Assembly (NCBI RefSeq): GCF_037176765.1
Contig: NC_090025.1
Span: 174,142,040-174,206,039 of the forward strand
Length of the DNA stretch: 64,000 nucleotides
Direction: 5' to 3'
Source: Anolis sagrei
Lineage: Eukaryota; Chordata; Lepidosauria; Squamata; Anolidae
Part shown: positions 41,845 through 52,164 of the stretch, piece after piece
Layout of the letters: every line of letters starts with the position of its first letter
How positions within the stretch are numbered: the first letter of the stretch is position 1
Program-made: the position numbers and the translations under genes
The notes under the pieces: model-generated
The model's database searches: none
Told to the model about the DNA's origin: nothing
The model's input: only the letters and a program-made list of their open reading frames with translations

Positions 41845-41940
41845 TTATTATTGTATATTTGTCTATTTTAAGTTGTTTTTGATTGTGAGCCGCTTTGAGT
41901 CTCCGTATGGAGAGATAAAGCGGGATATAAATAAATAAAT
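41845..41940 (+). mobile_element. L2-type LINE 3' tail
   Basis: GTTTTTGATTGTGAGCCGCTT, TGAGTCTCCGTATGGAGAG, AAAGCGGGATATAAATAAAT. Confidence 0.8.
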
Positions 41941-42039
41941 GCAGTTCAGTACTACTCTCAATGCTATGGAGTCCTGGAAGCTGTAGTCTGGTGAGGAACC
42001 CATGCTGAAACCTTGAACTGAAAAGTCCTTTTGCAGAAT

Positions 42040-42298
42040 TCAGAGTGCATCTCTACTGTAGGATTAAATGTAGTTTGATCCTGCTTTGACTTCTATAGCA
42101 GAACTCTGCACACTGTAGAATGAGCCCAGTTTTATACTACTTTAACTGTCGAATCTTGAGAGTTGTAGTTTGGTGGGGCACTTATCACTCTGACAGAAGA
42201 GGCCTTGTAAAACTACAACTCCCAGGATTCCATTGCTTTGAGCCGTGGCAGTTAAAGTGGTGCCAAGCTGCATTAATTCTATTGTGTAGATCCGCCTT
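42040..42298. mobile_element. MITE, TGCATCTACACTG family, copy 5
   Basis: GAGTGCATCTCTACTGTAGG at the left, GAGAGTTGTAGTTTGGTGGG and CTACAACTCCCAGGATTCC in the centre, and AATTCTATTGTGTAGATCCGCC at the right. Confidence 0.75.
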
Positions 42299-42299
42299 T

Positions 42300-43010
42300 A
42301 GTCTGCAAGTTGTGGCTGGGACACATCTGGCTTTGGAACGTTACCCTTCTATTAGCAAGCCTTGGGCAGTCATTAAGTAGGTGGGGTCCCTTTTTGGGAT
42401 GATGAGTTGGTCTGGGTTTGGCATCTCTTTGCATTTTTATCATTGCTTTTGAAACTTTACTTTTTTGGGGGTAAAAAATTTAAAAAGCCACTTTGTTCCA
42501 GCCAGTTAGTGTTAAGTATTTAAATAACATATGGGTGGCGAAAAGTTCTCCCAACTGTTTACGGCTTGAAGAAATGGAGGAAGGGCTGGAGCCTGGAATT
42601 TCAGGAGGAAGGAGGCGGCGAGCGGTTGGTTGACGCAATGGGGGAAATGCGTTGAATGCTTCTCTGTCTCTCCCAAGGACCTTTGTGCTTATATCTAATG
42701 GCTCCTTTTTTTGCGTCAGGGATAATTCCTCTTTCTTCAAAAGACACTGTTTGTGTAACCTCTGCTTGGAGTTTTCCTTCCTGTTCCTTCAAATCAAGGG
42801 GGTTCCTGAGAAGTTGTCGGCAAGAGAAAGAAAAGCAGACTACGGGAAATATAATAACATGGCTTGGCCTCCACTGTCCCATCTGCTAATGATTTACTGT
42901 CATTATGAGAGCCCGTTCGGGAAGCATTTCCAAATAATGCTCATGAAAGGATACTTAGGAAAGACACGGTGAATAAGCAAACACCGACAGTTGCCAGTTT
43001 GTTCCAGATG
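42300..43010. other. CREB3L2 intron 1, non-repetitive stretch
   Basis: About 700 bp without recognised repeats and of more balanced composition. It contains CTAATGATTTACTGTCATTATGA (42885-42907), an imperfect AT-rich palindrome with homeodomain-like cores. It is a candidate conserved intronic element, by inference only. The C-run at 43028-43038 ends it. Confidence 0.35.
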
Positions 43011-43073
43011 TTTGATTTCCTCCTTTCCCCCCCCCCCCTTTACTGGAAAATCTATTGGGTGTAGCAGAACTCA

Positions 43074-44005
43074 GGGTGCATCTACACTGTAGAATTACAC
43101 CACTTTAACTGCCATGGCTCAATGCTATGGAATCAAGGAATTTCTAGTTTGGAGAGGCACCAGCACTCTTTGGCAGAGAAGGCAAAAGCCTTTGTAAAAC
43201 TTCAGTTCCCATGATTTCATAGTATTGAGCCTTGGCGGCTAAAGTGGTCTCAAACTGCATTAATTCTACAGTGTAAGTAAAGGCAAAGGTTTCCCATTGA
43301 CATTAAGTCTAGTCGTGTCTGACTCTGGGGGGTGGTGCTCATCTCCATTTCTAGGCCGAAGAGTTGGTGTTGTCCATAGACACCTCCAAGGTCATGTGGC
43401 CAGCATGACTGCATGGCGTGCCGTTACGTTCCCGCAGAAGTGGTACCTAATGATCTACTCACATTTGCATGTTTTCGAACTGCTAGGTTGGCAGAAACTG
43501 GGGCTAACAGCAGGAGCTCACCCCACTTCCCAATTTGAACTGCTGAAGAAGCAGCGTTGTCCATAGACACCTCCAAGATCATGTGGCCAGCATGACCGCA
43601 TAGAGCACCATTACCTTCCCGTCGAAGCGGTACCTATTGATCTACTCACATTTGCATGTTTTTGAACTGCTAGGTTGGCAGAAATGGGGGCTAACAGCAG
43701 GAACTCACCCTGCTCCCCAATTCAAACTGCTGAAGAGGCAGCATTGTCCATAGATACCTCCAAGATCATGTGGCCAGCATGACTGCATAGAGTGCTGTTA
43801 CCTTCCTGCTGAAGCTGTACCTATTGATCTACTCACATTAGCATGTTTTTGAACTGCTAGGTTGGCCGAAGCAGGGGCTGACAGCAGGAGCTCACCCCAC
43901 CCCCCAATTCGACCTGCTGATCTTTTGGTCAGCAAGTTCAGCAGCTCAGCAGTTTAACCTGCTGTACCACCAGGGGTTCCTATATTCTACAGTGCAGATG
44001 TACCC
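43074..44005. mobile_element. MITE, TGCATCTACACTG family, copy 6, split by a SINE
   Basis: Left end GGGTGCATCTACACTGTAG; it runs to ATTCTACAGTGTA (43263-43275) and resumes at ATTCTACAGTGCAGATGTACCC (43984-44005). The duplicated 13 bp is the target duplication of the SINE at 43276-43983. Confidence 0.88.
43276..43983 (-). mobile_element. Sauria-type SINE with internal 187-bp triplication
   Basis: Reversed SINE: Bov-B-like tail (AAAGGTTTCCCATTGACATTAAG, TCTAGTCGTGTCTGAC) at the left and tRNA-like head (TTTAACCTGCTGTACCACCAGGGG) at the right. The central body occurs three times in tandem at 43358-43544, 43545-43731 and 43732-43918, each exactly 187 bp without gaps. A normal copy (44692-45016) has the body once. 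Confidence 0.93.
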
Positions 44006-44009
44006 AAAG

Positions 44010-44425
44010 TTTCTATGTAAACTTTTCTCCACTTTGTTAACTCTCTCCTTGTTTCTTTCTCTTTTCCTGTCATTAAATATCCCTAATCTGAAGGGAAGAA
44101 TAATTTGGAGAATGTAAAGTATGTTCAGCTGTTCCGTACAAGAAATCATGTATTAGAACAAAAAGAATCTTAAGAGAAAGTCCTATTTAAATGTGCTGAA
44201 TAGTTTTTTCCTCTGAGAGCTAACCTTTAAAATATTTAAAGGAAAGAGAAGCTGCTCCAACCATGCACTCTTGGGATGAAGTTGGCTAGCAGTAGTCCAT
44301 TTATAAAGTGGGAAGTGCTCCTTACTATGGTACTTTTTGGATTTATTGGACTTTAGATCCCACAATCCCCTGCAATGCTACTGCAGATTATAAGAGCTAT
44401 AGTCCATACTTCTGTCAACCTAGCT
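44010..44425. other. CREB3L2 intron 1, unassigned
   Basis: No recognised feature; TTATTGGACTTTAGATCCCACAATCC near 44345 may belong to an old MITE. Confidence 0.4.
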
Positions 44426-44426
44426 G

Positions 44427-44537
44427 TTCAGAAACATGCAAATGTGAGTAGATCAATAGGTACCGCTTCTGCGGGAAGGTAACGGCACTCCATGCAGTCA
44501 TGCTGGCCACATGACCTTGGAGGACATCTGAAAGGAG
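44427..44537 (+). mobile_element. Sauria-type SINE, internal fragment
   Basis: AACATGCAAATGTGAGTAGATC, AATAGGTACCGCTTCTGC and GTCATGCTGGCCACATGACC match the SINE body in sense orientation; both ends are missing. Confidence 0.85.
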
Positions 44538-44636
44538 GATATCTTGTATATATTAATGCAAACCCATACAACACTAATCATGTCCACATAACTTAGAATA
44601 CCCTAAAGATAGATCAACTTGTTGTTATTATTCTAA

Positions 44637-45258
44637 AGACATCCAATTCTCTCTGATTTTAGAAGCTAAGCAGGGTCAGCACAGGTTATAATAAGGTAGG
44701 TAAAGGTTTCCCCTGACATTAAGTCTAGTTGTGTCCTACTCTAGGGAGTTGTGCTCATCTCCATTTCTAAGAGCCAGCGTTGTCCGTAGACACCTCCAAG
44801 GTCATGTGGCCAGCATGACTGCATGGAGTGCCGTTACCTTCCTGCAGAAGTGGTACCTATTGATCTACTCACATTTGCGTGTTTTCGAACAGCTAGGCTG
44901 GCAGATGCTGGCCCTAACAGTGGGAGCTTACCCCACTCCTCGGATTTGAACCGCTGACCTTTCAGTCAGCAAGTTCAGCAGCTCAGCGGTTTAATCCGCT
45001 GTGCCACTAGGGGACCCAGGTTATAACAACAACAATAGGTTATAATAATAATATAATAAAACTATGTTATAATAATAATATAATAATAATACTTTATTTA
45101 TAACCTGCTCTCTCTCTCTCTAATCTAAGGGACACAGGTTAGTACTTGGATAGGAAACTGTCAAGGAATTCCAGGTGCTGAGAGGAAGGAACTGGTAAAA
45201 TCACCTCTGAGTGTTCCTTGTCTACGTAAATTGAAACTAATGGGGTCTCCATTACAAC
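44637..45258 (+). mobile_element. 5S-rRNA-derived SINE split by a Sauria-type SINE
   Basis: Part one (44637-44691) has CTCTGATTTTAGAAGCTAAGC and AGGGTCAGCAC. Part two (about 45126-45258) has GGTTAGTACTTGGATAGGAAAC, GGAATTCCAGGTGCTGAGAGG and a tail ACCTCTGAGTGTTCC. Together they give the 5S internal promoter order. Between them lie the Sauria-type SINE, an AT microsatellite and a short L2-like piece. Confidence 0.75.
44692..45016 (-). mobile_element. Sauria-type SINE, full length (325 bp)
   Basis: Bov-B-like end (GTAAAGGTTTCCCCTGACATT) on the left, tRNA-like head (CGGTTTAATCCGCTGTGCC) on the right. The exact 10-bp target duplication CAGGTTATAA lies at 44682-44691 and 45017-45026. Confidence 0.95.
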
Positions 45259-45261
45259 AAC

Positions 45262-45480
45262 AACAACCTATTTATATCTCGCCCCATCTCCCCATGGGGA
45301 CTCAGGGCGGCTTACAATATAAAAAGGCAAATATTCGATACTATATAACATAATAAACTAAGCAATACAAATAAATATTATAAACATTCAATCATATAAA
45401 GCAATGACATAGAAGACCAATAAAATTTTGCTCATTAAACAGCATCAATAAGAGCAGAGTTAAAAGAATTAAAAGCCATT
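45262..45480 (-). mobile_element. L2-type LINE 3' tail
   Basis: (CAA)n, TATTTATATCTCGCCCCATC, CCCATGGGGACTCAGGGCGG and CTTACAATATAAAAAGGC. Confidence 0.75.
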
Positions 45481-45659
45481 TCCAAGTTGGCAAAGGTCTT
45501 GAAGGCAAGAGCAACCAATGACTTCAGTCCATAAGTTTCGGCCTCATTTCAGTGGGATAATTTTTGTGCCCTTTAGCATGGAACATTTTTTCTTAGCGTC
45601 CTGGAGTGAATGTGGCAGAAATCCATAATATTAGTGGAACATAATCTTTCAATAGAAAG

Positions 45660-45792
45660 CCAGCTTGAAATAGTGGTTTAAATGGGCCAACATATTAGGA
45701 GAGCAGGGTTCAAATCACTTCTATGCCACAGAAACTTGCTGAATGATATTGAGCAAGTTATATTCTCCCAGACTCAGAAGAAGGCAAGGCTT
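45660..45792 (+). mobile_element. tRNA-derived SINE with RTE-like tail, fragment
   Basis: TAGTGGTTTAAATGGGCCAAC is A-box-like and GCAGGGTTCAAATCACTTC is B-box-like, then ATTGAGCAAGTTATATTCTCC and CTCAGAAGAAGGCAAGGC. Confidence 0.55.
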
Positions 45793-46291
45793 TTTATCCC
45801 CTACAATCCCCAATCAACAAGGCTTCAGACGTCTGGGAGCTGTAATCCAGTGGAATCTTTCCAAGGGTTAGGGTGCTGCATCGCAAAGTTGTGGTTGCTT
45901 TTTGTGAAATTAAAACAAACTGTATTACGACTGGTTCTTGTTGTTGTAGTAGCCCCGGTACAACATAGTAGTGGTAAGGCAATAATTTTAATCATTTTTA
46001 GTAACATGAATTTTCCAGACCCAATATAGCATTAGTCAAGGTTCAAGACCTTGTAGCTTGGGGAAACACTTGAAGAATGATTGGATCATAGTACAGTTTT
46101 TAATCCATGCACGTAATTTAATTTCCTCTTGGTTTATCACTAGAGAGCCCTTTCCCTTTCACAGTGCATCCTTGGCCTGTATAATTATCACTTATCGGTG
46201 TGATCAGTAATTGAACTTGGCAGGACTTCTCTTGCTTATCAGGCATTCCCATTGAATTCTGTGGAGCATCAGGAATGGGTTGTAGTCTGCC

Positions 46292-46546
46292 ATTTTTTTT
46301 CGTGTCAGGAGTGACTTGAAAAACTGCAAGTCTCTTCTGGTGTGAGAGAATTGGCCATCTGCAAAGACATTGCCCAGGGGATGCCCAGATGTTTGATATT
46401 TTACCATCCCTGTGGGAGGTGTCCCTGCATGGGGAGCTGGAGCTGAAGAGGAAGCTCAACCCACTCTCATTGGATTCGAACCGGTGACCTATCGGTCAGC
46501 AGTCCTGCCGGCACAAGGGTTTAAGCCATTGTGCCACTGGGGGCTT
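46292..46546 (-). mobile_element. tRNA-derived SINE (ACASINE-like)
   Basis: Poly(T), CGTGTCAGGAGTGACTTG, CTGGTGTGAGAGAATTGGCC at the left, and GATTCGAACCGGTGACC (B box) and CCATTGTGCCACTGGGGG (A box) at the right. Confidence 0.92.
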
Positions 46547-46668
46547 CAGTTTGTCATATGATGAGAAGGGAATCCATCTCCACTCAAGTTTCTAACATTA
46601 TGCATCAAAAAGCTTTTGCCTTTTCAAATATAACTGAATGGCCACCATTCAGGCCTATGGAGTAAATG

Positions 46669-47030
46669 AATCACAGGATCATAGAGTTGTAAAAGACCTC
46701 ACCGGCCATCTAGTCCAAGCCCCTGCCAAGAAGCAGGAAAATCGCCTTCAAAGCACCCCTGACAGATGGCCATCCAGCTTCAGTTTAAAAGCCTCCATAG
46801 AAGGAGCCTCCACCACACTCCGGGGCAGGGAGTTCCACTGCTGAACAGCTCTCACAGTTAGGAAGATTTTCCTAATGTTTAGGTGGAATCTCCATTCCTG
46901 TAGTTTGAAGCCATTGTTCCATTGCTTCCTTGTCTTCAGGGCAGCAGAAAGCAAGCTTGCTCCCTCCTCCCTATGACTTTCCCTCACATATTTATACATG
47001 GCCATCATCATGTCTCTTTTCAGAAGGGTG
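46669..47030 (-). mobile_element. CR1 LINE 3' end, 5'-truncated
   Basis: The 3' end ATCATAGAGTTG at the left and the - strand frame 47035-46748 with [30 protein letters not shown] and [20 protein letters not shown]. Confidence 0.93.
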
Positions 47031-47045
47031 TTCATTTATGATAAC

Positions 47046-47404
47046 ATTGTGTTGTTGTTCATTCAGTCGCTTCCAACTCTTCATGACCTCATGGACCAGT
47101 CTATGCCAGAGCTCCCTGTCGGTCATCACCACCTCCAGCTCCTTCAAGGTCAAGTCAGTCACTTCAAGGATACCATCCATCCATCTTGCCCTTGGTCGGC
47201 CCCTCTTCCTTTTTCCTCCCATTTTCCCCAGCATCATTGTCTTCTCTAAGCTCTCCTGTCTTCTCATTATGTGGCCAAAATATTTCATCTTGGCCTCTAA
47301 TATCCTTCCCTCCAGTGAGCAGTCGGGCTTTATTTCCTGAAGTATGGACTGGTTGGATCTTCTCATGGTCCAAGGCACTCTCAGAACTTTCCTCCAACAT
47401 TGTA
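47046..47404 (-). mobile_element. Bov-B (RTE) LINE 3' end
   Basis: The - strand frame from 47414 encodes [55 protein letters not shown] and LHRLVHEVMKSWKR-like tail residues. The (CAA)n-type end abuts the truncated 5' side of the CR1 at 46669-47030. Confidence 0.93.
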
Positions 47405-48052
47405 GCAGGGTCATTATTTCTGATACTTGATATCTCCTAATACAGAATTGGCATTCTTGGAGGAAATGAATGGTGCTCCTCCAAGGGTTCTAAAATATTG
47501 GGCCTCTTTCTGAACTCATTTCACCCATCACAGTGGTGAGGATTTTTTTTAGTGTTTGAGAAAGTTTGAGAAAGTTACTTTTTTGTCCAGAATCTTCCAA
47601 GTGGCAGGTTCCCCGTCTGTACTAAAAGCACATCCTGAGAGAAGTGAAGTTAAAAATAAAATTTCCTACTGTAATGTATGCCACATGAAGATATGACTAG
47701 GACAAAGCTCGATTGTAAAGGGCTTCCCTTGCATGCAGAAGTGACATTCAGTTAAAAGGATCAGGTGGGAGATGATGGCAAGAACAGCCGCCTGACAGCT
47801 TGTGCCAGTCTGAGCAGATGATACTGCGATAGAGAGACAGATAATCTGACCAGAGATCGGCTAACATCCTCTGTTCTTTTTCCAACGATCAAGTAAAAAG
47901 GCTGCAAACCTGCCGGGTCTTGTTGTGCAGATTTTTGTAGCATGTGCAAAGGGTAAGGACATGTATGAAAGGGAACTTGCAGAGAAGTAATGATACTTTT
48001 ACAAAACTTCTTTAATTCACAAATCGAGAAGATGTGGCTTTTTACTTGTTAG
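47405..48052. other. CREB3L2 intron 1, unassigned
   Basis: No recognised repeat or exon. Confidence 0.5.
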
Positions 48053-48778
48053 ATAGAATCATAGAATTGAATGAGACCTCGTGGGCCATCCAGTCCAACC
48101 CCCGGCCTAGAAGCAGGAAAATTGCATTCAAAGCATCCCCAACAGATGGCCATCCAGCCTCTGTTTAAAAGCCTCCAAAGAAGGAGCCTCCACCACACTC
48201 CGGGGTAGAGAGTTCCACTGCTGAACAGCTCTCACAGTCAGGAAGTTCTTCCTCATGTTCAGTTGGAATTTCCTTTCTTGTAGTTTGAAGCCATTGCTCC
48301 ATTGCATCCTAATCTCCAGGGCAGTAAAAAACAAGTTTCCTCCCTCCTCCCTAAGACTTCCCCTCACATATTTATACATGTCCATCATGTCTCCTCTAAG
48401 TCTTCTCTTCTGCAGGCTAAATATGCCCAGCTCTTTAAGCCTCTCCTCATGGGGCTTGTTCTCCAGACCCTTGACCATTTCAGTCACCCTTCTCTGGACA
48501 CATTCCAACTTGTCAACATCTCTCATAAATTGTGGTACCCAAAATTGTACACATTATTCCAGGTGTGTTCTGACCAATGCAGAATAGAGGGGTAACATGA
48601 CTTCCCTGGATCTAGACACTATATTCCTATTTATGCAGGTCAAAATTCCATTGGCTTTTAAAACTGCCATATGACATTTTTGGCTCATGTTTAACTTGTT
48701 CACAAGCACTCCAAGATCTTTTTCACACGTACTGCTATTGAGCCAGGCATCCCCCATTCTGTATCTTTGCAACTCCCA
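48053..48778 (-). mobile_element. CR1 LINE 3' end
   Basis: 3' end AGAATCATAGAATTG at the left. - strand frames 48772-48554 ([40 protein letters not shown]) and 48526-48128 ([40 protein letters not shown]) cover the RT C-terminus with few breaks. Confidence 0.95.
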
Positions 48779-49680
48779 TTAGCCTGGTACAGTATATATT
48801 GGTAAAGGATGATGGGATTTGCAGGCCAGCGATGCTTGGAGAGCTCTAGTGGCCTGGCTGGACAACAGCAACTGCAAATTGAATGTCCCTCTCTAAAAAG
48901 GTAGAATATCCTTACACATAAAAGATAGATGCCAGGCAGAAAACAAAATCTTTATCTAACCTTTCCCTTGACATGTTCATTTCCTTTATAGACAGCTTCT
49001 TTTTTATTTAGGGGTGTGAAGTGGCGTTGCCACTTCAGAGTTAAAATCCTTCAGGTTTAGTGGTACTGGCAGGTAAAGACCGGGTGTTATGTCAAGTGCT
49101 TTATAAAATTATGAAACGGTGAGAAGATGCTATTGTGTGGCTTTCATCACTTGATACCTCTCTTGCGACTTTGGTGCCGTGTATTTCTGCTGATTGTTTG
49201 TGAAGAGGGCTATGGTGAACTGTGTGAGTTGGCAAGGGCAGCAGCTCAAGGAAAATCTTATGAGGCATTTCCTTTCCAATATAATATTAATCCATTGGAA
49301 TGCCTTCCCCCAATCCTTGCATGAGACTTTCAAATGCTGGAATGCAAACTCCTGCTGAATACTTTACCAGGCCTGACCCACACAGGCAGCCATTAGTGGG
49401 AGAAACTTTCAATTGCTAGCATGCAATTATTATTTTTTGTTTCCTAATAATTTGCAGTTTTGTTATATCCCAAACTCTTGTGACAGATTACAGTGCATTA
49501 AAAAAATGGGCAAGAGTTAACACGTTTGTAAACTCAAAGGACCCAAGCGAGGCTTGAGAATACTTTCCATAGCCTTCCCTGTCCCTACAAAAAAATAGCC
49601 TTATTTACTCAACTTTGACAACTATAATATTTTTTTCAAAAAAAAATCCAAAAAGTATTTGAGCCCTGTTGCACAACTAC
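48779..49680. other. CREB3L2 intron 1, unassigned
   Basis: No recognised repeat or exon. Confidence 0.5.
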
Positions 49681-49681
49681 A

Positions 49682-50636
49682 GTATTGCATGACTACATTG
49701 ACAAATGCAAGATACTCCACTTAGGCAGAAAAAATGAAAGGCAAAGATACAGAATGGGGGACACGTGGCTCGAGAGCAGTACGCGAAAAAAAGAGGTTGG
49801 AGTCCTCGTGGACAACAAGTTAAATATGAGCCAACAATGTGATGTGGCGGCTAAAAAAGCCAATGGGATTTTGGCTTGCATCAATAGAGTCTAGTGTCTA
49901 GATTTATTTATTTATTTATTTATTTACGGCATTTATATGCTGCCCTTCTCACCCCGAAGGGGACTCAGAGCGGCTTACAATATATATTTTCATACAATAT
50001 ATTATATTATTAGCATAGTACAATATCAGTATATATTACTATATTGCACTATACCATTATATTACAATATATATATTACTATATTGCACTATACCATTAT
50101 AGATCCAGTGGTCATGCTACCCCTCTATTCTTCCTTAGTCAGACCACACCTAGAATCACACAGTGTCCAATTCTGGGCACCACAATTGAAGGGAGATGTT
50201 GACAAGCTGGAATGTGTCCAGAGGAGGGTGACTAAAATGATCAAGGGTCTGTAGAACAAGCCCCATGAGGAGTAGCTTAAAGAGCTGGTCATGTTTAGCC
50301 CGAAGAAAAGAAGGCCAAGAGGAGAGATGATGGCCATGTATAAATATGTGAGGGGAAGTCATAGGGAGGAGGGATCCGGAACAATGGCTTCAAACAGCAG
50401 AAAAGAAGATGCCATCAGAACATGAGGAAGAACTTCCTGACTGTGAGAGCTGTTCAGCAGTGGAACTCTCTGCCCTGGAGTGTGGTGGAGGCTCCTTCTT
50501 TGGAGGCTTTTAAACAGAGGCTGGTTGGTCATCTGTCAGGGTTGCTTTGAATGCGATTTTCCTGCTTCTTGGCAGGGGGTTGGACTGAATGGCCCATGAG
50601 GTCTTTTCCACCTTTATGAGTCTATGATTCTATATT
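49682..50636 (+). mobile_element. CR1 LINE 3' end, split by an L2 tail
   Basis: Left part encodes ILHLGRKNERQRYRMGDTWL and [20 protein letters not shown]; the right part resumes at GTCATGCTACCCCTCTATTC with [20 protein letters not shown] and ends in TCTATGATTCTAT. The insertion occupies 49904-50099. Confidence 0.94.
49904..50099 (-). mobile_element. L2-type LINE 3' tail inserted in CR1
   Basis: (TTTA)n, GCCCTTCTCACCCCGAAGGG, ACTCAGAGCGGCTTACAATA, then TTAGCATAGTACAATATCAG repeats. TAGAT flanks it at 49899-49903 and 50100-50104. Confidence 0.85.
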
Positions 50637-50639
50637 GTT

Positions 50640-51485
50640 TCTTCTTGAAGTACCACTTTTGTAGTGTTGGTTTTGCTTAAATTCTGCTCTTATTCAAAGT
50701 AGCATAACGTGGTGTGAAAACATTTTTCTTTAGCTGTTATCCTCAAAGCCATCAAGTGCAGCTTTACTGGTACAACGTCTTAGATTCTACCTAGGCCTTC
50801 CCCTTCCTGATTCTGCATTTTGATTAGTATACTACACACTTTTCCAATTACAACTTTTCTCAGTCTGGTGCCCTTTGATACAAAACTGCACATCCCATAG
50901 ATTTGACAATGATGGGAATGAGTCTAGTGTCACCAAGATGAGGAACGTTGCTCGAGTTTAACTGATATCCAAGAGTTGGTGAACATAGCATCTCCCACTT
51001 GAAAGCACCTTGCGTTCTTGGCACCTGGACATATTTGAATGCTTCGGAATGCTATCTGAAATCCTTTGCAGGCTGAAGTGAATGGGGCTCGTCTTCTAAA
51101 GTTTGTGTTAGGTGTTTCCAAGTGAGGAATGAAATGTGAGGATAATATTGGTGCATATTTCTGAACCTGGCTTTTCTGCTGGCCCTACATGCTGAAACAA
51201 TTTCCTGATTGTGAAGACAAAATCTTGCCTACTATGAAATACAGATGCTTCATTTGTTTCATAAGAGATTCTTATTCTGAACCAGCAAAAATGGGTCATG
51301 AAGATAGCAAGAGAAGTCAAGATACTATCTATCGGAACTGGGGGGAAATGATCATATGATTCTGCAAGTCATAGTCCCAAAATAACTTTTCCTAGCTCTG
51401 CTAGTAATTTTAGTCGTATTGAGGTTAGTCTTTCTTGAAAAATAAATGTTGAAACCATACAATGAGCAGTATGCAAATCTTCCCT
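50640..51485. other. CREB3L2 intron 1, unassigned
   Basis: No recognised repeat or exon. Confidence 0.5.
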
Positions 51486-51489
51486 CTTT

Positions 51490-51722
51490 AGTTGCAAGGC
51501 CATTCAATGCTAATCAAGATGGCCAATTGCAACATTCACACTTGCCTCAAGCAGACAGGAGTTTTTTCTCCACGGTTTATACATCCATTCCACGGATGTA
51601 TAAACCTCACTTGCCTAGTTTCCAAAAGACCTCACAACCTCTGAGGATGCCTGCCATAGATGTGGGCAAAACGTCAGGAGAAAATGCTTCTGAAACATGG
51701 CCATGCAGCCTGGAAAATACAT
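51490..51722 (+). mobile_element. Penelope-like element terminal fragment
   Basis: AAGGCCATTCAATGCTAATC, TTGCAACATTCACACTTGCC, CCTCTGAGGATGCCTGCCAT and AAAACGTCAGGAGAAAATGC match the 3' terminus at 36910-37125. Fossil fragment. Confidence 0.8.
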
Positions 51723-51883
51723 AGCCACCTTCCCTCTTTACCTTTTTGCTCAATAGAATGATAGACATTTTGCTGTACGAAATGAGAATCCAAAATACGG
51801 AGCAGATCTGGATACCACATGGGAGTAGCTCTCTAGCACATAACTATATGCTGTATATGTGCATTTATGGACAATGAGACTAT

Positions 51884-52155
51884 AGGCAGTCCCTGAATTA
51901 CAAACATTTACTTACAAATGACTCATAGTTAAGAACAGGGATGAGACAACAGGAAGTGAGATAAATCTACCCCTCAGAAGGGAAATTCACACCTGAAAGA
52001 GCTATCACAGTGAAAAAGTGTCACAGCTGAAGTTTTATCACTAATCCTTGTTTCCTTAAGAAGGCACATTTTTCATAATCCAATTGTCACAGGGACAGAA
52101 AGTGAGGGGAAATCTTCAGAACAGGGACACAGACAGCAAAACAAACACTATAGGG
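51884..52155. mobile_element. Tc1/mariner-type non-autonomous element, second copy
   Basis: AGGCAGTCCCTGAATTACAA at the left matches one terminus of 11180-11948. ACAGGGACAGAAAGTGAGG and GACAGCAAAACAAACACTA are the inverse of phrases near 11715-11770. The right terminus is lost. Confidence 0.7.
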
Positions 52156-52164
52156 GTATTTGTG

